Source: Shewanella fidelis ATCC BAA-318
GTDB taxonomy: Bacteria; Pseudomonadota; Gammaproteobacteria; Enterobacterales; Shewanellaceae
DNA length: 64,000 nucleotides
Assembly: GCF_000518605.1 (NCBI RefSeq)
Contig: NZ_JADX01000021.1
Span: 1 to 64,000 of the forward strand
Direction of reading: 5' to 3'
The notes below the pieces were generated by a model that saw only the letters and a list, made by a program, of their open reading frames with translations, did not search any database and was not told where the DNA came from. Made by a program: the position numbers and the translations under genes. Below are positions 17,590-27,951 of the stretch, piece after piece (positions within the stretch are counted from its first letter, which is position 1; each line of letters starts with the position of its first letter).

Positions 17590-18813
17590 TTAACCACTAA
17601 TCATATTATTCAGCGCCAAAATAGGCTGAAGAATTGCGAGAACAATAAACAGAACCACAGCAGCCATACTCACGACCAGCATAGGTTCAAATACCCCTAA
17701 AGCAATTGTCACATTCGACTCAAACTCTCGGTCTTGGTTATCAGCAGCACGCTCAAGCATCTGCTCAAGTTGACCACTTTTTTCACCAGAGGTGATCATA
17801 TAGAGCATCATCGGCGGGAAAAGTTTAGTATTAGCCAACGCAGCCCCTAAACTTGTGCCCTCACGCACGCGCATCGTGGCTTCTTCAACCGCAGCTTTCA
17901 CTTTTACGTTTACCAATACATCGCTTGCGATCCGCATTGCATCCAGTAAAGGTACAGAGCTGGCCGTTAAAATACTTAAGGTACGCGCAAAACGCGCTGT
18001 ATTTAAGCTTTTACTTACCTTGCTAATAACCGGCAGTCGTAACAACATACTGTCGTATTTCATGCGATTTTTTGGCAAAACCAATAAACGTTTCGCAATA
18101 ACAAACAAACCTATTAGTACACCTAAAATCATTAAACCGTAATCGCGAATAAAATCGGATGAAGCAATTAACAGCTCGGTTGTCCAAGGTAGTTCTTGCC
18201 CCATATGCTCAAACTGCCCCACAACCTGAGGCACAACTGCCGCAAGCAAAATGGCAATAACACCAATCGCTACAACAGTTAGCACGATAGGGTAGATCAT
18301 TGCTTGAGTCATTTTACTCTTAAGCTGCTGACGACGTTCGGTGTAATCCGCAAGACGATTAAGCACCACCTCCAAATGGCCAGATTTTTCACCTGACGCC
18401 ACCATTGCCCGATACAGCTCATCGAAAATATGCGGAAACTCTGCCATTGAGTCAGCAAGACTATAACCTTCAACAACCCTTGAACGTACAGCCATCACCA
18501 TACTGGCTAGACGGTCCTTTTCACACTGTTGCCCCACCGCCTTTAATGCTTCTTCAACAGGCAAGCCAGCTGCAACTAAGGTTGCGATTTGGCGAGTAAT
18601 CAATGCCAATTCGGCCGTCGATATTCCGCGCTTAAAAAAGCTAAAGCCAGCAGACTTGGTCTTGCTTTCTTTTTCGACCACTGGCGTGATCTCAAGCGGC
18701 ATTAACCGCTGCTCTCTAAGCTGGGTGCGGGCGTGTCTTGCGGTATCTGCTTCAACAACGCCTTTCTTTTGTTTGCCGGTTTTATCTAATGCTTTATATT
18801 CAAATGCTGGCAT
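17590..18813 (-). CDS. gspF: Type II secretion inner-membrane protein F
   Basis: Polytopic platform protein that contacts GspE and GspL. The N-terminus MPAFEYKALDKTGKQKKG is the family signature. Two T2SSF repeats (about 70-195 and 273-395) and three membrane segments (about 170-195, 222-245, 375-400) fit the family. 407 residues. Three bases separate it from gspE. Confidence 0.95.
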   Translation of the reverse strand: MPAFEYKALDKTGKQKKGVVEADTARHARTQLREQRLMPLEITPVVEKESKTKSAGFSFFKRGISTAELALITRQIATLVAAGLPVEEALKAVGQQCEKDRLASMVMAVRSRVVEGYSLADSMAEFPHIFDELYRAMVASGEKSGHLEVVLNRLADYTERRQQLKSKMTQAMIYPIVLTVVAIGVIAILLAAVVPQVVGQFEHMGQELPWTTELLIASSDFIRDYGLMILGVLIGLFVIAKRLLVLPKNRMKYDSMLLRLPVISKVSKSLNTARFARTLSILTASSVPLLDAMRIASDVLVNVKVKAAVEEATMRVREGTSLGAALANTKLFPPMMLYMITSGEKSGQLEQMLERAADNQDREFESNVTIALGVFEPMLVVSMAAVVLFIVLAILQPILALNNMISG

Positions 18814-18816
18814 GAC

Positions 18817-20388
18817 TTACTCCTCGCGAGTGACACGCAGCACTTCTTCAAGGGTCGTTTTACCCGCAAGCACTTTACTCATACCGTCATGACGAATACT
18901 TGGTACTGATTGACGAATATACTTCTCAATTGCCAGCTCACCGCGACCGGTATGGATCAATTCACGCACGTTATCATCAACGACTAATAACTCATGGATA
19001 CCGGTACGACCTCGGTAACCGTTATGCCCACAACTCTGACAACCTTTAGCCCGGAAAATGGTACGTGGATCGTCACTGCTTATACCAAGCAGCTCTCGTT
19101 CGCGATTATCCGGCACGTGTTCTTCTTTACAGCTTGGGCATAAAGTACGGATCAGACGCTGTGCCAACACCCCAAGTAAACTTGAAGAGACAAGGAAAGG
19201 CTCAACGCCCATATCTTGCAGACGAGTAATAGCACCGGATGCAGTATTGGTATGCAGAGTTGAAATAACCATATGACCAGTTAGTGAGGCCTGCACAGCA
19301 ATTTGTGCGGTTTCTAAATCACGGATCTCACCAATCATTACCACATCTGGATCTTGACGTAGAATAGCACGTAGACCACGGGCAAAAGTCATATCAACCT
19401 TAGTGTTAACTTGAGTCTGACCTATCCCTTCCAACTCATATTCGATAGGATCTTCTACGGTGAGAATATTGGTATCTTTAGAGTTAATCTCTGTAAGACC
19501 TGCGTACAAGGTCGTACTCTTACCCGAACCGGTTGGACCGGTCACCAAAATAATGCCATGTGGTCTGCGGATCAGCTCATCAAACTGATGACGCACAGAG
19601 TCTGTCATACCGAGTTGCTGTAGATCTAAGTTACCGGCATTTTTATCTAATAGACGCAGCACGACACGCTCACCATGGCTTGATGGCATGGTTGATACAC
19701 GCACATCAACAGCTCGGCCTGCGATACGCAGTGAAATACGACCATCTTGAGGTACGCGTTTTTCTGCAATATCAAGGCGCGCCATTACCTTAATACGTGA
19801 TACCAGTAGCGATGATAATTTGCGGTTAGGCTTAAGAACCTCTTTTAAAATACCGTCAACACGGAAACGTACGACTAACTGCTTTTCGTAGGTTTCGATA
19901 TGGATATCTGACGCTTCTTCTTTAATCGCTTCTGACAGCAAGGCATTGATTAATTTAATGATAGGCGCATCATCATCACCTTCGAGTAGATCTTCGGTTT
20001 GTGGCAGCTCTTCAGCAAGGGTGAACAGATCCATCTCATTACCGATATCTTCCATCATCTGCTGTGCTTCTGATGAATTAGCTTGGTACGCTTGAGTAAG
20101 CTTTGCCTCAAATGCACCATCTTCCAGCTTAATCAAAGGTAGTTCTTTACCACAGTAACGACGAACCTCAAGTAACGCACTCAACGGGGTACTTTGCACA
20201 TGATATAACGACAACAGCTCATTATCGTCAGCCGCTAGCGCCACTTTAAAGCGATGTGCGAAAGCAAAGGGCAAACGCTCTTTGCTACTAGAATGGAAAA
20301 CCTGATCGGCTTCCTCTTCTGAGACTAAGCCAAGCTCATTCGATACCTTGGCTAGCTCTTCATCCGCGGGAACTAAATTATCACTCAT
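18817..20388 (-). CDS. gspE: Type II secretion ATPase E
   Basis: Cytoplasmic hexameric ATPase that powers pseudopilus assembly. From ATG 20388 it has 523 residues with Walker [10 protein letters not shown] (284-292), an Asp box around GEIRDLETA and the tetracysteine zinc motif (C417, C420, C450, C453). The ATG overlaps the gspD stop (ATGAGTGA). ATG 20397 and ATG 20427 are upstream alternatives in frame and cannot be excluded. Confidence 0.94.
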   Translation of the reverse strand: MSDNLVPADEELAKVSNELGLVSEEEADQVFHSSSKERLPFAFAHRFKVALAADDNELLSLYHVQSTPLSALLEVRRYCGKELPLIKLEDGAFEAKLTQAYQANSSEAQQMMEDIGNEMDLFTLAEELPQTEDLLEGDDDAPIIKLINALLSEAIKEEASDIHIETYEKQLVVRFRVDGILKEVLKPNRKLSSLLVSRIKVMARLDIAEKRVPQDGRISLRIAGRAVDVRVSTMPSSHGERVVLRLLDKNAGNLDLQQLGMTDSVRHQFDELIRRPHGIILVTGPTGSGKSTTLYAGLTEINSKDTNILTVEDPIEYELEGIGQTQVNTKVDMTFARGLRAILRQDPDVVMIGEIRDLETAQIAVQASLTGHMVISTLHTNTASGAITRLQDMGVEPFLVSSSLLGVLAQRLIRTLCPSCKEEHVPDNRERELLGISSDDPRTIFRAKGCQSCGHNGYRGRTGIHELLVVDDNVRELIHTGRGELAIEKYIRQSVPSIRHDGMSKVLAGKTTLEEVLRVTREE

Positions 20389-22516
20389 CGGCAGCATCTT
20401 TATCGGTTGCGGCTGCTTCAGCATCATCTGTCTTACTATTTGAGATGCTCTTTAGCGTCGGATCAGTCTCACGCATCTTAGTGTCTAAACCTTTACCCTC
20501 TTTGTAACGGTTAAGCACTTCATTAACGTCATCCGGTAAGTATTCTTCTTGATTCCACTCTTCTAAAATTGGAACTTCTGTATTTGGCATCAAGTTAACA
20601 CCTCGCTCTTGCTGCTCAAGCTGCAGTGCGCGGAAGTAGTTATATTTGCGGCCAGCAATGCCTTCCATGGTAATACCGTCACGGATAATGGTTGGCTTGA
20701 TAAATACCATTAAGTTTTTCTTCTTTTTACCACTTGAAGATGACTTAAATAGATGACCAATAATTGGAATATCGCCTAAGAATGGTACTTTTTGCACCGA
20801 CTCTTGTACTTCTTCATTGATCAAGCCACCTAACACGACGATTTGGCCTGAATCAGCCATTACAGTTGTCGTTAAACGTCGGGTGGCAAAAGTTACGTCA
20901 ACACCGGTTTTACCATTAATACCTGAGACTTCTTGTTCAATGGTTAACTTAACTGAAGTACCTTCGTTAATTTGCGGAACAACTTTAAGCTTAACGCCCA
21001 CTTCCTTACGTTCAACGGTTTGGAATGGATTGCTATTGCCATTACTTGAGTTTTGACTACCGGTCAAAATAGGGACTTCGTCACCCACAATAAACGAAGC
21101 TTCTTGGTTATCTAACGTAGTGATCGATGGTGTTGCAAGTACGTTTGATTTAGTGTCGCTTGAAACAGCTTGAATAAGTGCGCCAAAGTCACCCATGGCT
21201 ACGCCCCACGCCATACCATTCACTTTACCCAATGCCTGGGCAAGTAATGTAATGTCACCTCGAGTATCTGGGTTTTCAGTACAAGTACCGTCATTACAAA
21301 CTGTTGAGCCTTCTTCCCCCTGAGCTTGCCAAATACCTGCGCCAATTTCACCGATGGTCGGGCCTAAGTTATTAAACTGAGTACCACCGCCAGCTTCGGT
21401 TGCCCACTGCACACCAAAACCAACATCATCGCCCTCTGCAACTTCAACGATAATTGCTTCAACCAATACCTGTGCACGACGAATATCGAGCTGGTTTATC
21501 ACGCTTTCAATAGTGCGCATCTGATCAGGTTCGGCACTAATAACTAGGGCGTTAGTATCGGTGTGCGCCATAATATTAATGTCATTGCGGCGCTTGGCGC
21601 CACCACCCGCTTGCGGCGCGCCTTTATCTTCTGCTAACTGCTCAGCAAACCCAGTCAAAACTTCAACTAAGTCTTCTGCCTTGGCATAGCGCAAGTAGCG
21701 AACTTTAGTGTTACCGGTATTGGCTTGTTCAGCATCGAGGTTTCTAATTAACTTAACAACACGCTCGCGACTCTTTTCGTCACCACTTACTACAACCGCG
21801 TTAGTGCGCTCATCAGCAACCACTTTAGGCGCTTGCCCCGGCATTTGTGCTTGATTAGCTGTTGAACGATAAAGGGTATCAACAATACGTACGATCTCAC
21901 CAGCAGAAGCAAACTCAAGTTTTACTACTTCGACTTCTGTATCACCTTGCTTATCAACGCGACGCACAATTTCAACTAGCTTATTAACAACAGCTGCGCG
22001 GCCAGAAATCATCAGCACATTTGAGGGGTCATAGTTAACAACGTTACCGCCGCCAGCATTATCATTTAACTGGCGTAGTAGTGGTGCCAGCTGCTTAGCT
22101 TCAGTATTGTAAAGCGCCACGATACGAGTAACCATCTCATCTCCCAAGCCAGGAGCATTATCGTCAGCGACTCGGATAGATGCGGTTTTAGCATCTTTAT
22201 CTTTAATTACCTTGATGATGTTGTTGTCCATTTCGACAACCGCATAACCATATACTTGCAGCACATTAAGGAAGAATTGGTAGTATTGTTCGTCGTTAAG
22301 CAGATCGTAGCTACGTACATTAATTTTACCGCGAACGGTAGGGTCGACAATAATAGTCCGGTTCAAGTTTTTACCAACAATATTGATAAACTCTTGGATA
22401 TCCGTGCCCTTAAAGTTAGCCGCATATTGTTCAGACCAAGCGAGTTGTGGTGCTAGCAGTGAAGCCCCCATAACCATACTGGCGATTAGTCTGCGTCTAA
22501 TCCGCTTATTATTCAT
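20381..22516 (-). CDS. gspD: Type II secretion outer-membrane secretin D
   Basis: Outer-membrane channel. The start is ATG 22516 with GGGGAAG upstream; the frame from 22558 adds 14 residues before the signal peptide. Signal peptide about 1-28, ending LAWSEQ. N0 starts at [19 protein letters not shown]1-N3 domains follow to about 330, and the secretin core includes VPILTGSQ and VVLGGLI. The last 80 residues form an acidic S-domain-like tail. 711 residues. Confidence 0.95.
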   Translation of the reverse strand: MNNKRIRRRLIASMVMGASLLAPQLAWSEQYAANFKGTDIQEFINIVGKNLNRTIIVDPTVRGKINVRSYDLLNDEQYYQFFLNVLQVYGYAVVEMDNNIIKVIKDKDAKTASIRVADDNAPGLGDEMVTRIVALYNTEAKQLAPLLRQLNDNAGGGNVVNYDPSNVLMISGRAAVVNKLVEIVRRVDKQGDTEVEVVKLEFASAGEIVRIVDTLYRSTANQAQMPGQAPKVVADERTNAVVVSGDEKSRERVVKLIRNLDAEQANTGNTKVRYLRYAKAEDLVEVLTGFAEQLAEDKGAPQAGGGAKRRNDINIMAHTDTNALVISAEPDQMRTIESVINQLDIRRAQVLVEAIIVEVAEGDDVGFGVQWATEAGGGTQFNNLGPTIGEIGAGIWQAQGEEGSTVCNDGTCTENPDTRGDITLLAQALGKVNGMAWGVAMGDFGALIQAVSSDTKSNVLATPSITTLDNQEASFIVGDEVPILTGSQNSSNGNSNPFQTVERKEVGVKLKVVPQINEGTSVKLTIEQEVSGINGKTGVDVTFATRRLTTTVMADSGQIVVLGGLINEEVQESVQKVPFLGDIPIIGHLFKSSSSGKKKKNLMVFIKPTIIRDGITMEGIAGRKYNYFRALQLEQQERGVNLMPNTEVPILEEWNQEEYLPDDVNEVLNRYKEGKGLDTKMRETDPTLKSISNSKTDDAEAAATDKDAADE

Positions 22517-22598
22517 TGTTATACTTCCCCTAAACCCTTTCGTTGCCGTGAATACCAATTTGGTATTACCGCAAATTCTATTGTTATCTCTGCGCTGA

Positions 22599-23537
22599 TT
22601 ACTCTGGTAGGCTAAACATTATCTCTATTAGCTGACCTTCTCGCTCTACCATTAACGCGACTTCTGTCATATCTGGTAGTTGAGCCATAACCTCTAACGC
22701 TTGCCCCATATCCGTCAGGTCATAACCGTTAATTGATTTGGCTAAATCGTTTGCTTTGAAACCAGCTTGCTTAAACAGTTCCCTATCTTTTCCTGGATTA
22801 AGGCGATAGCCGGCAAGCTCACCACCACTTTTAACCGGTGAAATAGATAAATAGTCAGTGATCTTACTTGGATCCGCTAATATCTCTTCTCGTGACTGGC
22901 TCAGTTCGGCCGCTACTGCTCGATTGCTGCGATTATCAATCGTTTTGCCTTTCGATACGCTTTTGGCTTGTTGTAATTGCTGGTTAGCAGCACCACTAGT
23001 ACTGTACTCTAGACCATCAAGCATTAAGGTCTCGTAACGGCCACTATTGGTAATAATGATACGATCAGCATATACCTCTTTGAGTGATGCTGACGTACCT
23101 TTGATCTTGTCACCCAGACTATATGTATCTTGGCTACCACTTGAAGCGATAACCGCAAGCCCTTTCTTTTCAGTCGTTGATGCCACAACACCAGTTAGCT
23201 GGATAGAAAGAGACGTTTTAGGTGCATCGGTAATGATTTCTTCTACGGGTGCCGCTTTCGGTTTAGCCCCCTCGGCATCGACTTTGCCGAATAATGAAAG
23301 TTGCTGCAGACCAAGAATATTAACTTGCCCTGGCGCACTAGTTGAAACAGGCGTTGGAACCCAGCGCGTGGTGGCCGAGTCATTAGGAATTAGCTTCCAA
23401 GTCATCTGCGCAAGCAAGTAAAGAGCAATCAATACTCCTAGACTGAATACCGCTGTGCTGACGGGCTTTTGGGGCACTCCTGCCGCTTTAGTTAAAAATT
23501 TATCTAATAAATCCATATTTAAGTGGACCTTATACAC
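22599..23537 (-). CDS. gspC: Type II secretion protein C
   Basis: Inner-membrane protein linking the platform to the secretin. A membrane segment lies at about residues 27-45, the homology region at about 85-180, and a C-terminal PDZ-like domain at about 215-312 (AGYRLNPGKDRELFKQAGFKAND...). 312 residues. First gene of the operon. No gspA, gspB, gspS or prepilin peptidase is nearby, so those must be elsewhere or absent. Confidence 0.94.
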   Translation of the reverse strand: MYKVHLNMDLLDKFLTKAAGVPQKPVSTAVFSLGVLIALYLLAQMTWKLIPNDSATTRWVPTPVSTSAPGQVNILGLQQLSLFGKVDAEGAKPKAAPVEEIITDAPKTSLSIQLTGVVASTTEKKGLAVIASSGSQDTYSLGDKIKGTSASLKEVYADRIIITNSGRYETLMLDGLEYSTSGAANQQLQQAKSVSKGKTIDNRSNRAVAAELSQSREEILADPSKITDYLSISPVKSGGELAGYRLNPGKDRELFKQAGFKANDLAKSINGYDLTDMGQALEVMAQLPDMTEVALMVEREGQLIEIMFSLPE

Positions 23538-23786
23538 AGGTCTCTGTTCTGTTTATAGTAATTTTTTGGAACCTGACTCATGCTACCCCACACAGCGTAT
23601 TGCAACAAGCCCATAACAGCAGCAATGTTGGCGATATTTGGTCAAATATGCTAACTTTACGCGCCTTAAAAGGGTGTGAGGCTTGCCACTATTTTGCCAG
23701 TAAGAGCGTAAAGTTTTGTATATTCTTGCTGAGCTTGTGAAGTTCCCCCTACTTTACCTATGCTTAATTTACTACTGGAGTCGTTC
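23538..23786. promoter_or_regulatory. Divergent gspC / hslR intergenic region
   Basis: About 250 bases holding the promoters of the gsp operon (minus) and hslR (plus). Toward hslR, CTTGCT (23725-23730), 14 bases, then CCCCCTA (23745-23751) is a partial match to the heat-shock sigma-32 pattern. I could not fix a gspC promoter. Confidence 0.4.
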
Positions 23787-24185
23787 ATGAGCGATAACGA
23801 ACAACAAGTGTTCAAAGTTCGGCTTGATAAATGGCTTTGGGCAGCACGTTTTTATAAAACCCGTGCTATCTCAAAAGAGATGATCAATGGTGGCAAAGTA
23901 CACTACAACGGCCAACGTACTAAATCGAGTAAATTTGCTGAAGTGGGTGCCACAATTAGATTACGGCAAGGACATGACGAAAAAGAGATCGTCATAAAAA
24001 AATTATCTGAATATCGCCAGAAAGGGTCTATTGCGCAAACCCTTTATGAAGAAACACCGCAAAGCATAGCCAAGCGAGAAGTCTATGCCGAGCAACGACG
24101 CTTGAACATTCTTAATAATCCGGCACCGGCACAAAAGCCTGATAAGAAACAACGTCGTCAAATTATACGCTTTAAAGAAAGCTAA
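23787..24185 (+). CDS. hslR: Ribosome-associated heat shock protein Hsp15
   Basis: S4-domain RNA-binding protein that rescues 50S subunits carrying stalled nascent chains. [16 protein letters not shown] near the N-terminus is the S4 signature, followed by [11 protein letters not shown] and a basic C-terminus ([13 protein letters not shown]). The start is ATG 23787 with GGAG upstream; the frame from 23760 adds nine residues absent from the family. 132 residues. Followed 16 bases later by hslO. Confidence 0.94.
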   Translation: MSDNEQQVFKVRLDKWLWAARFYKTRAISKEMINGGKVHYNGQRTKSSKFAEVGATIRLRQGHDEKEIVIKKLSEYRQKGSIAQTLYEETPQSIAKREVYAEQRRLNILNNPAPAQKPDKKQRRQIIRFKES

Positions 24186-24201
24186 AAATTGGAAAACTGT
24201 T

Positions 24202-25074
24202 ATGACAGAGAATATGAGTAAAGACAATTTATACCGCTACCTTTTCGAAAACGCCAGCGTTCGTGGAGAGCTAGTGCAGCTCGAAAGCAGCTATCAAGAA
24301 GTCATTTCAGCCCATGACTATCCGCTAGCCATCCAAAAAATATTGGGTGAGTTAATGGCATCAACCTCACTATTAACCGCTACATTAAAATTTAGCGGCG
24401 ATATCAGCGTGCAATTACAAGGTGACGGTCCAGTATCACTTGCAGTCATTAACGGTAATAACCTACAACAACTGCGCGGTGTATCACGCTGGCAAGGTGA
24501 CATTAGCGATGATGCGAGCTTGCAACAAATGTTTGGCAAGGGTTATATGGTTATCACTCTTACCCCTGACGACGGTGAGCGCTACCAAGGTGTTGTTGGC
24601 CTAGAAAAAGAAACGTTAGCTGAGTGTTTAGAAGATTATTTCCAACAGTCTGAACAACTACCAACTAAAATCAAGCTGTTTGCGGATACTAAGCAAGCTG
24701 CAGGTATGTTCTTACAAGTATTACCTACTGATGGCGAGCACAATGACGAATTCGAGCATTTATCGATTCTGACTGAAACGGTTAAGCAGGAAGAACTGTT
24801 TACTCTTGAAGCGCAAGACGTGCTTCACCGCTTATATCACGAAGAAGACGTGCGCCTATACGAGCCTGTAGCAGTTAGCTTCAAATGTACTTGTTCAAAA
24901 GAGCGTAGTGCGAAAGCTATTCGCACCGTGGCAAAAGCAGAGGTCGACGCGATTATTGCAGAGCAAGGTAAAGTTGAAATGGGTTGCGAATACTGCAACA
25001 GCACCTATGTTTTCGACTCAATCGATATTGAAGCTATCTATGCCAACTCACCAAGCAATTCTGTCACTCAGTAA
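24202..25074 (+). CDS. hslO: Redox-regulated chaperone Hsp33
   Basis: Holdase chaperone activated by oxidation and unfolding. The four zinc-binding switch cysteines are at the C-terminus in CTC and CEYC. The N-terminal body matches E. coli Hsp33 ([30 protein letters not shown]). 290 residues. ATG 24214 is an equally reasonable start four codons in. It probably shares a heat-shock transcript with hslR. Confidence 0.95.
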   Translation: MTENMSKDNLYRYLFENASVRGELVQLESSYQEVISAHDYPLAIQKILGELMASTSLLTATLKFSGDISVQLQGDGPVSLAVINGNNLQQLRGVSRWQGDISDDASLQQMFGKGYMVITLTPDDGERYQGVVGLEKETLAECLEDYFQQSEQLPTKIKLFADTKQAAGMFLQVLPTDGEHNDEFEHLSILTETVKQEELFTLEAQDVLHRLYHEEDVRLYEPVAVSFKCTCSKERSAKAIRTVAKAEVDAIIAEQGKVEMGCEYCNSTYVFDSIDIEAIYANSPSNSVTQ

Positions 25075-25094
25075 GCAAGGTTATTGAGTTTAAC

Positions 25095-25120
25095 AAGGCG
25101 CCTTTCATGGCGCCTTTTTT
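25095..25120 (+). terminator. Terminator after hslO
   Basis: Stem AAGGCGCC (25095-25102) / GGCGCCTT (25109-25116), loop TTTCAT, followed by a T tract. Confidence 0.92.
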
Positions 25121-25309
25121 ATTTCCATATTGCCCCTAGTACTCACCGTCAAACACAGTTTCAAAACCACAATTATTACCTTGAGTCACTTTTTCGCATT
25201 TTTTTTGAACTACAGCACACTTTAGTGGCTGTATAAGTTACAATCGACTAACAAAGCTGGCATTAAAGATCAGCAATAGACTATGACCTCAAAGATGGAG
25301 ACCTTACCT

Positions 25310-26851
25310 ATGGCGGATGGATCAACCCGCGAGTACCGCAACCTTTCTACAGGCCAGCTAGTTGAGCTTGCACTAGCTCGTGGTGAAGGCGAATTAACAG
25401 CAAATGGGGCGCTAGTCGCCAAAACCGGTGCTCGTTCAGGCCGCTCACCCAATGACCGCTTTATTGTGAAAGAGCCAAGCTCAGAAGCAGAGATTGAATG
25501 GGGAGCAGTCAACAAGCCTTTCGAAGCCGATGCTTTTAATGCACTTTGGGACCGGGTTGAGACTTATCTAGCTGATAAAGACATTTTTGTCTCTGAGCTA
25601 GAAGTCGGTGCAAGCAAAGAGCATTATCAACCAGTAAAAGTCACCACCCAGTACGCTTGGCATCAGTTATTTGCTCGTAATCTTTTCATCGTGCCACAAG
25701 AGTTTAATGCCGCTGATAAACCAGTATGGCAGATCATGAACGCACCTGAGTTTGAATGTATCCCTGAGCGCGACGGCACTCATTCAGATGCTACTGTGAT
25801 TATCAATTTTGCTGAGCGTAAAGTTCTGCTAGCAGGACTTAAATATGCTGGCGAAATGAAAAAGTCTATGTTCTCGGTGCAGAATTTCCTACTACCAGCT
25901 AAAGGCGTTCTGCCAATGCACTGCTCGGCCAACGTCGGTGAAAACGGCGATACCACGCTATTTTTTGGTCTTTCAGGTACAGGCAAAACTACGCTATCAG
26001 CAGATCCTAAACGTTTTCTTATCGGCGATGATGAACACGGCTGGGCACCGGGTGGTGTATTCAACATTGAAGGGGGTTGCTACGCCAAATGTATCGACCT
26101 AAGCCAGAAAAATGAGCCGGTGATTTGGGATGCCATCCGTTTTGGCACTGTATTGGAAAATGTTGTTACCGATGAAAATCGCGTACCAGACTACAATGAC
26201 TCAAGTTTAACTGAAAACACTCGAGCAGCTTATCCACTAGAACATATTAGCCAACGCAAGCTTGATAACTGCGGAGCTGAGCCTCATGCAGTCGTGTTTT
26301 TAACTTGTGATGTGTCAGGTGTTCTTCCACCAGTATCTAAGCTAACTAAAGAGCAAGCGGCTTATCACTTTTTATCAGGTTATACAGCGAAAGTAGGTTC
26401 AACTGAAATGGGCTCTACAGCAGCTATTCAATCAACCTTCTCTACCTGTTTTGGCGCGCCATTCTTCCCTCGCCCAGCAGGAGTTTATGCCGAGCTGCTG
26501 ATGAAACGTATCGAATCGTTCGGCAGCCAAGTTTACCTAGTTAATACTGGCTGGACAGGCGGCCCGCATGGTATCGGTAAGCGCTTCGATATTCCAACTA
26601 CTCGCGCAATTGTAGACGCAATCGTGTCAGGTGAACTAAAAGATGTGGAAACCGAGTACCTTGAAAAGCTTAATCTGCATGTGCCTGTGGCTGTTTCTGG
26701 CGTAGATAGCAAATTGCTTAACCCTGTAAACACATGGGAAGACAAAGCAAAATATGCAGAGTTTGCTCAGCATTTAGCCGAAAGTTTTGAGGCTAATTTT
26801 GAAAAATATCAAGTGCCTGACTCAATCAAAGGTGCTGGACCAAACGTATAA
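25310..26851 (+). CDS. pckA: Phosphoenolpyruvate carboxykinase (ATP)
   Basis: Converts oxaloacetate and ATP to phosphoenolpyruvate, the first committed step of gluconeogenesis. The kinase loop [13 protein letters not shown], the metal-binding IGDDEHGW and the [15 protein letters not shown] motif are all intact. I prefer ATG 25310, with GGAG upstream, giving 513 residues as in other Shewanella; ATG 25283 adds nine. Monocistronic, with its own terminator. Confidence 0.96.
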   Translation: MADGSTREYRNLSTGQLVELALARGEGELTANGALVAKTGARSGRSPNDRFIVKEPSSEAEIEWGAVNKPFEADAFNALWDRVETYLADKDIFVSELEVGASKEHYQPVKVTTQYAWHQLFARNLFIVPQEFNAADKPVWQIMNAPEFECIPERDGTHSDATVIINFAERKVLLAGLKYAGEMKKSMFSVQNFLLPAKGVLPMHCSANVGENGDTTLFFGLSGTGKTTLSADPKRFLIGDDEHGWAPGGVFNIEGGCYAKCIDLSQKNEPVIWDAIRFGTVLENVVTDENRVPDYNDSSLTENTRAAYPLEHISQRKLDNCGAEPHAVVFLTCDVSGVLPPVSKLTKEQAAYHFLSGYTAKVGSTEMGSTAAIQSTFSTCFGAPFFPRPAGVYAELLMKRIESFGSQVYLVNTGWTGGPHGIGKRFDIPTTRAIVDAIVSGELKDVETEYLEKLNLHVPVAVSGVDSKLLNPVNTWEDKAKYAEFAQHLAESFEANFEKYQVPDSIKGAGPNV

Positions 26852-26891
26852 ACGCTAAGAGTTAATAATTTAACCTTGCATACTTACTTGT

Positions 26892-26924
26892 AAAAATCCC
26901 AGCTTTAGCTGGGATTTTTTTTTT
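26892..26924 (+). terminator. Terminator after pckA
   Basis: Stem AAAAATCCCAGCT (26892-26904) / AGCTGGGATTTTT (26907-26919), followed by more T. A strong intrinsic terminator. Confidence 0.93.
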
Positions 26925-27026
26925 ACTTCTAGCAACTCGCTATCGCATTTTACAGTATCACTACCCACCTACAAGTAAGAACTCCACCTAAAAAGTAAAG
27001 CTATAACTACAATAAGTAAAACAAAC

Positions 27027-27061
27027 TTGACTTTGGTTATAGTTAGACCTAAGTTTAGGTC
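27027..27061 (+). promoter_or_regulatory. Promoter and palindromic operator of the membrane protein/Xre pair
   Basis: -35 TTGACT (27027-27032), 17-base spacer, -10 TAAGTT (27050-27055). A perfect palindrome GACCTAA-GT-TTAGGTC (27046-27061) covers the -10. It is the natural candidate operator for the Xre regulator encoded downstream. Confidence 0.6.
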
Positions 27062-27114
27062 AAGCTTACTTTACATTGGTAAGGTTTGAACAAACGAGAT
27101 AAGGAGCTACCACA

Positions 27115-27534
27115 ATGAAAATCATTGAAGCAATATGCGCAAAAGGTTTACCCAAACGAGACCTAAAAAATGCTAACCGAGTCAATCTATTAGCGCTACT
27201 TTGGGCTGGTACTCTCTTGCTCAGTACATACCTCATCGAAAACCAATCGCTAAGCACTGGCATCGTCACTATGCTATTTAGCCTGCACAGCCTTATTGGG
27301 ATCTTTATGTTAGTCAGCTATCGTCATTTTCTGGTGCAGTTAGATGAAATGGAGCGTAAAGTTCAGTTCGACGCACTGGCTTTATCTGTAGGGGTAACCA
27401 TTATCTTTTTTTCTAGCTATTCAATTTTGGCAAATAGCGCTATCGTGCCAACATTAAACGCAGCATACCTCATTGCTCTAATGGCGTTGACTTATATGTT
27501 TGGCATTATTAAGGGAAGGATTAATTACCGATGA
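27115..27534 (+). CDS. Small four-segment membrane protein
   Basis: 139 residues with four predicted membrane segments (about 24-41, 50-68, 84-103, 110-131) and a short basic N-terminus. No enzymatic motif is visible. It overlaps the following Xre gene by ATGA, an arrangement seen in membrane protein/regulator modules where the regulator controls the pair. Function not recognised. Confidence 0.7.
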   Translation: MKIIEAICAKGLPKRDLKNANRVNLLALLWAGTLLLSTYLIENQSLSTGIVTMLFSLHSLIGIFMLVSYRHFLVQLDEMERKVQFDALALSVGVTIIFFSSYSILANSAIVPTLNAAYLIALMALTYMFGIIKGRINYR

Positions 27535-27740
27535 AAAACCGCCTAAAGGTGCTCAGAGCTGAGCGTGACTGGACTCAAGCAGATTTAGCCGAAAAGCTTG
27601 AAGTGTCACGTCAGACAATCAACGCTATTGAAAAGGGAAAGTATGACCCGAGCTTACCTTTAGCATTTAAAGTAGCACGACTTTTTGCAATCCCCATTGA
27701 AGCAATTTTTACAGATGAAGTTGAAGTCGATATTAGCTAA
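27531..27740 (+). CDS. Xre-family transcriptional regulator (YgzD-like)
   Basis: A 69-residue one-domain Cro/C1 helix-turn-helix protein. WTQADLAEKLEVSRQTINAI is the DNA-binding motif, followed by EKGKYDPSLPLAFKVARLF as in the YgzD/YvaO small-regulator class. There is no ligand or dimer domain beyond the HTH. ATGA overlap with the membrane protein indicates coupled translation. It probably binds the palindrome at 27046-27061. Confidence 0.85.
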   Translation: MKNRLKVLRAERDWTQADLAEKLEVSRQTINAIEKGKYDPSLPLAFKVARLFAIPIEAIFTDEVEVDIS

Positions 27741-27951
27741 CGAGGCGTGCTATGCACGCCTAATCTTTTAGCCCTCCCCCTCTAAACCAACAATTAAAAG
27801 CATGAAATCGTGCTGTTGTAACACCAAAACTAGGTAGTAAAAGCTGTGTGCACATTTGGACACAGATACTTGGTTGCACTTGTTATGGTTTTATTGAAAG
27901 ATGTTTGCCTAATAATAATTCAAACCCGACTTTACTATTGGATAAGCAACC

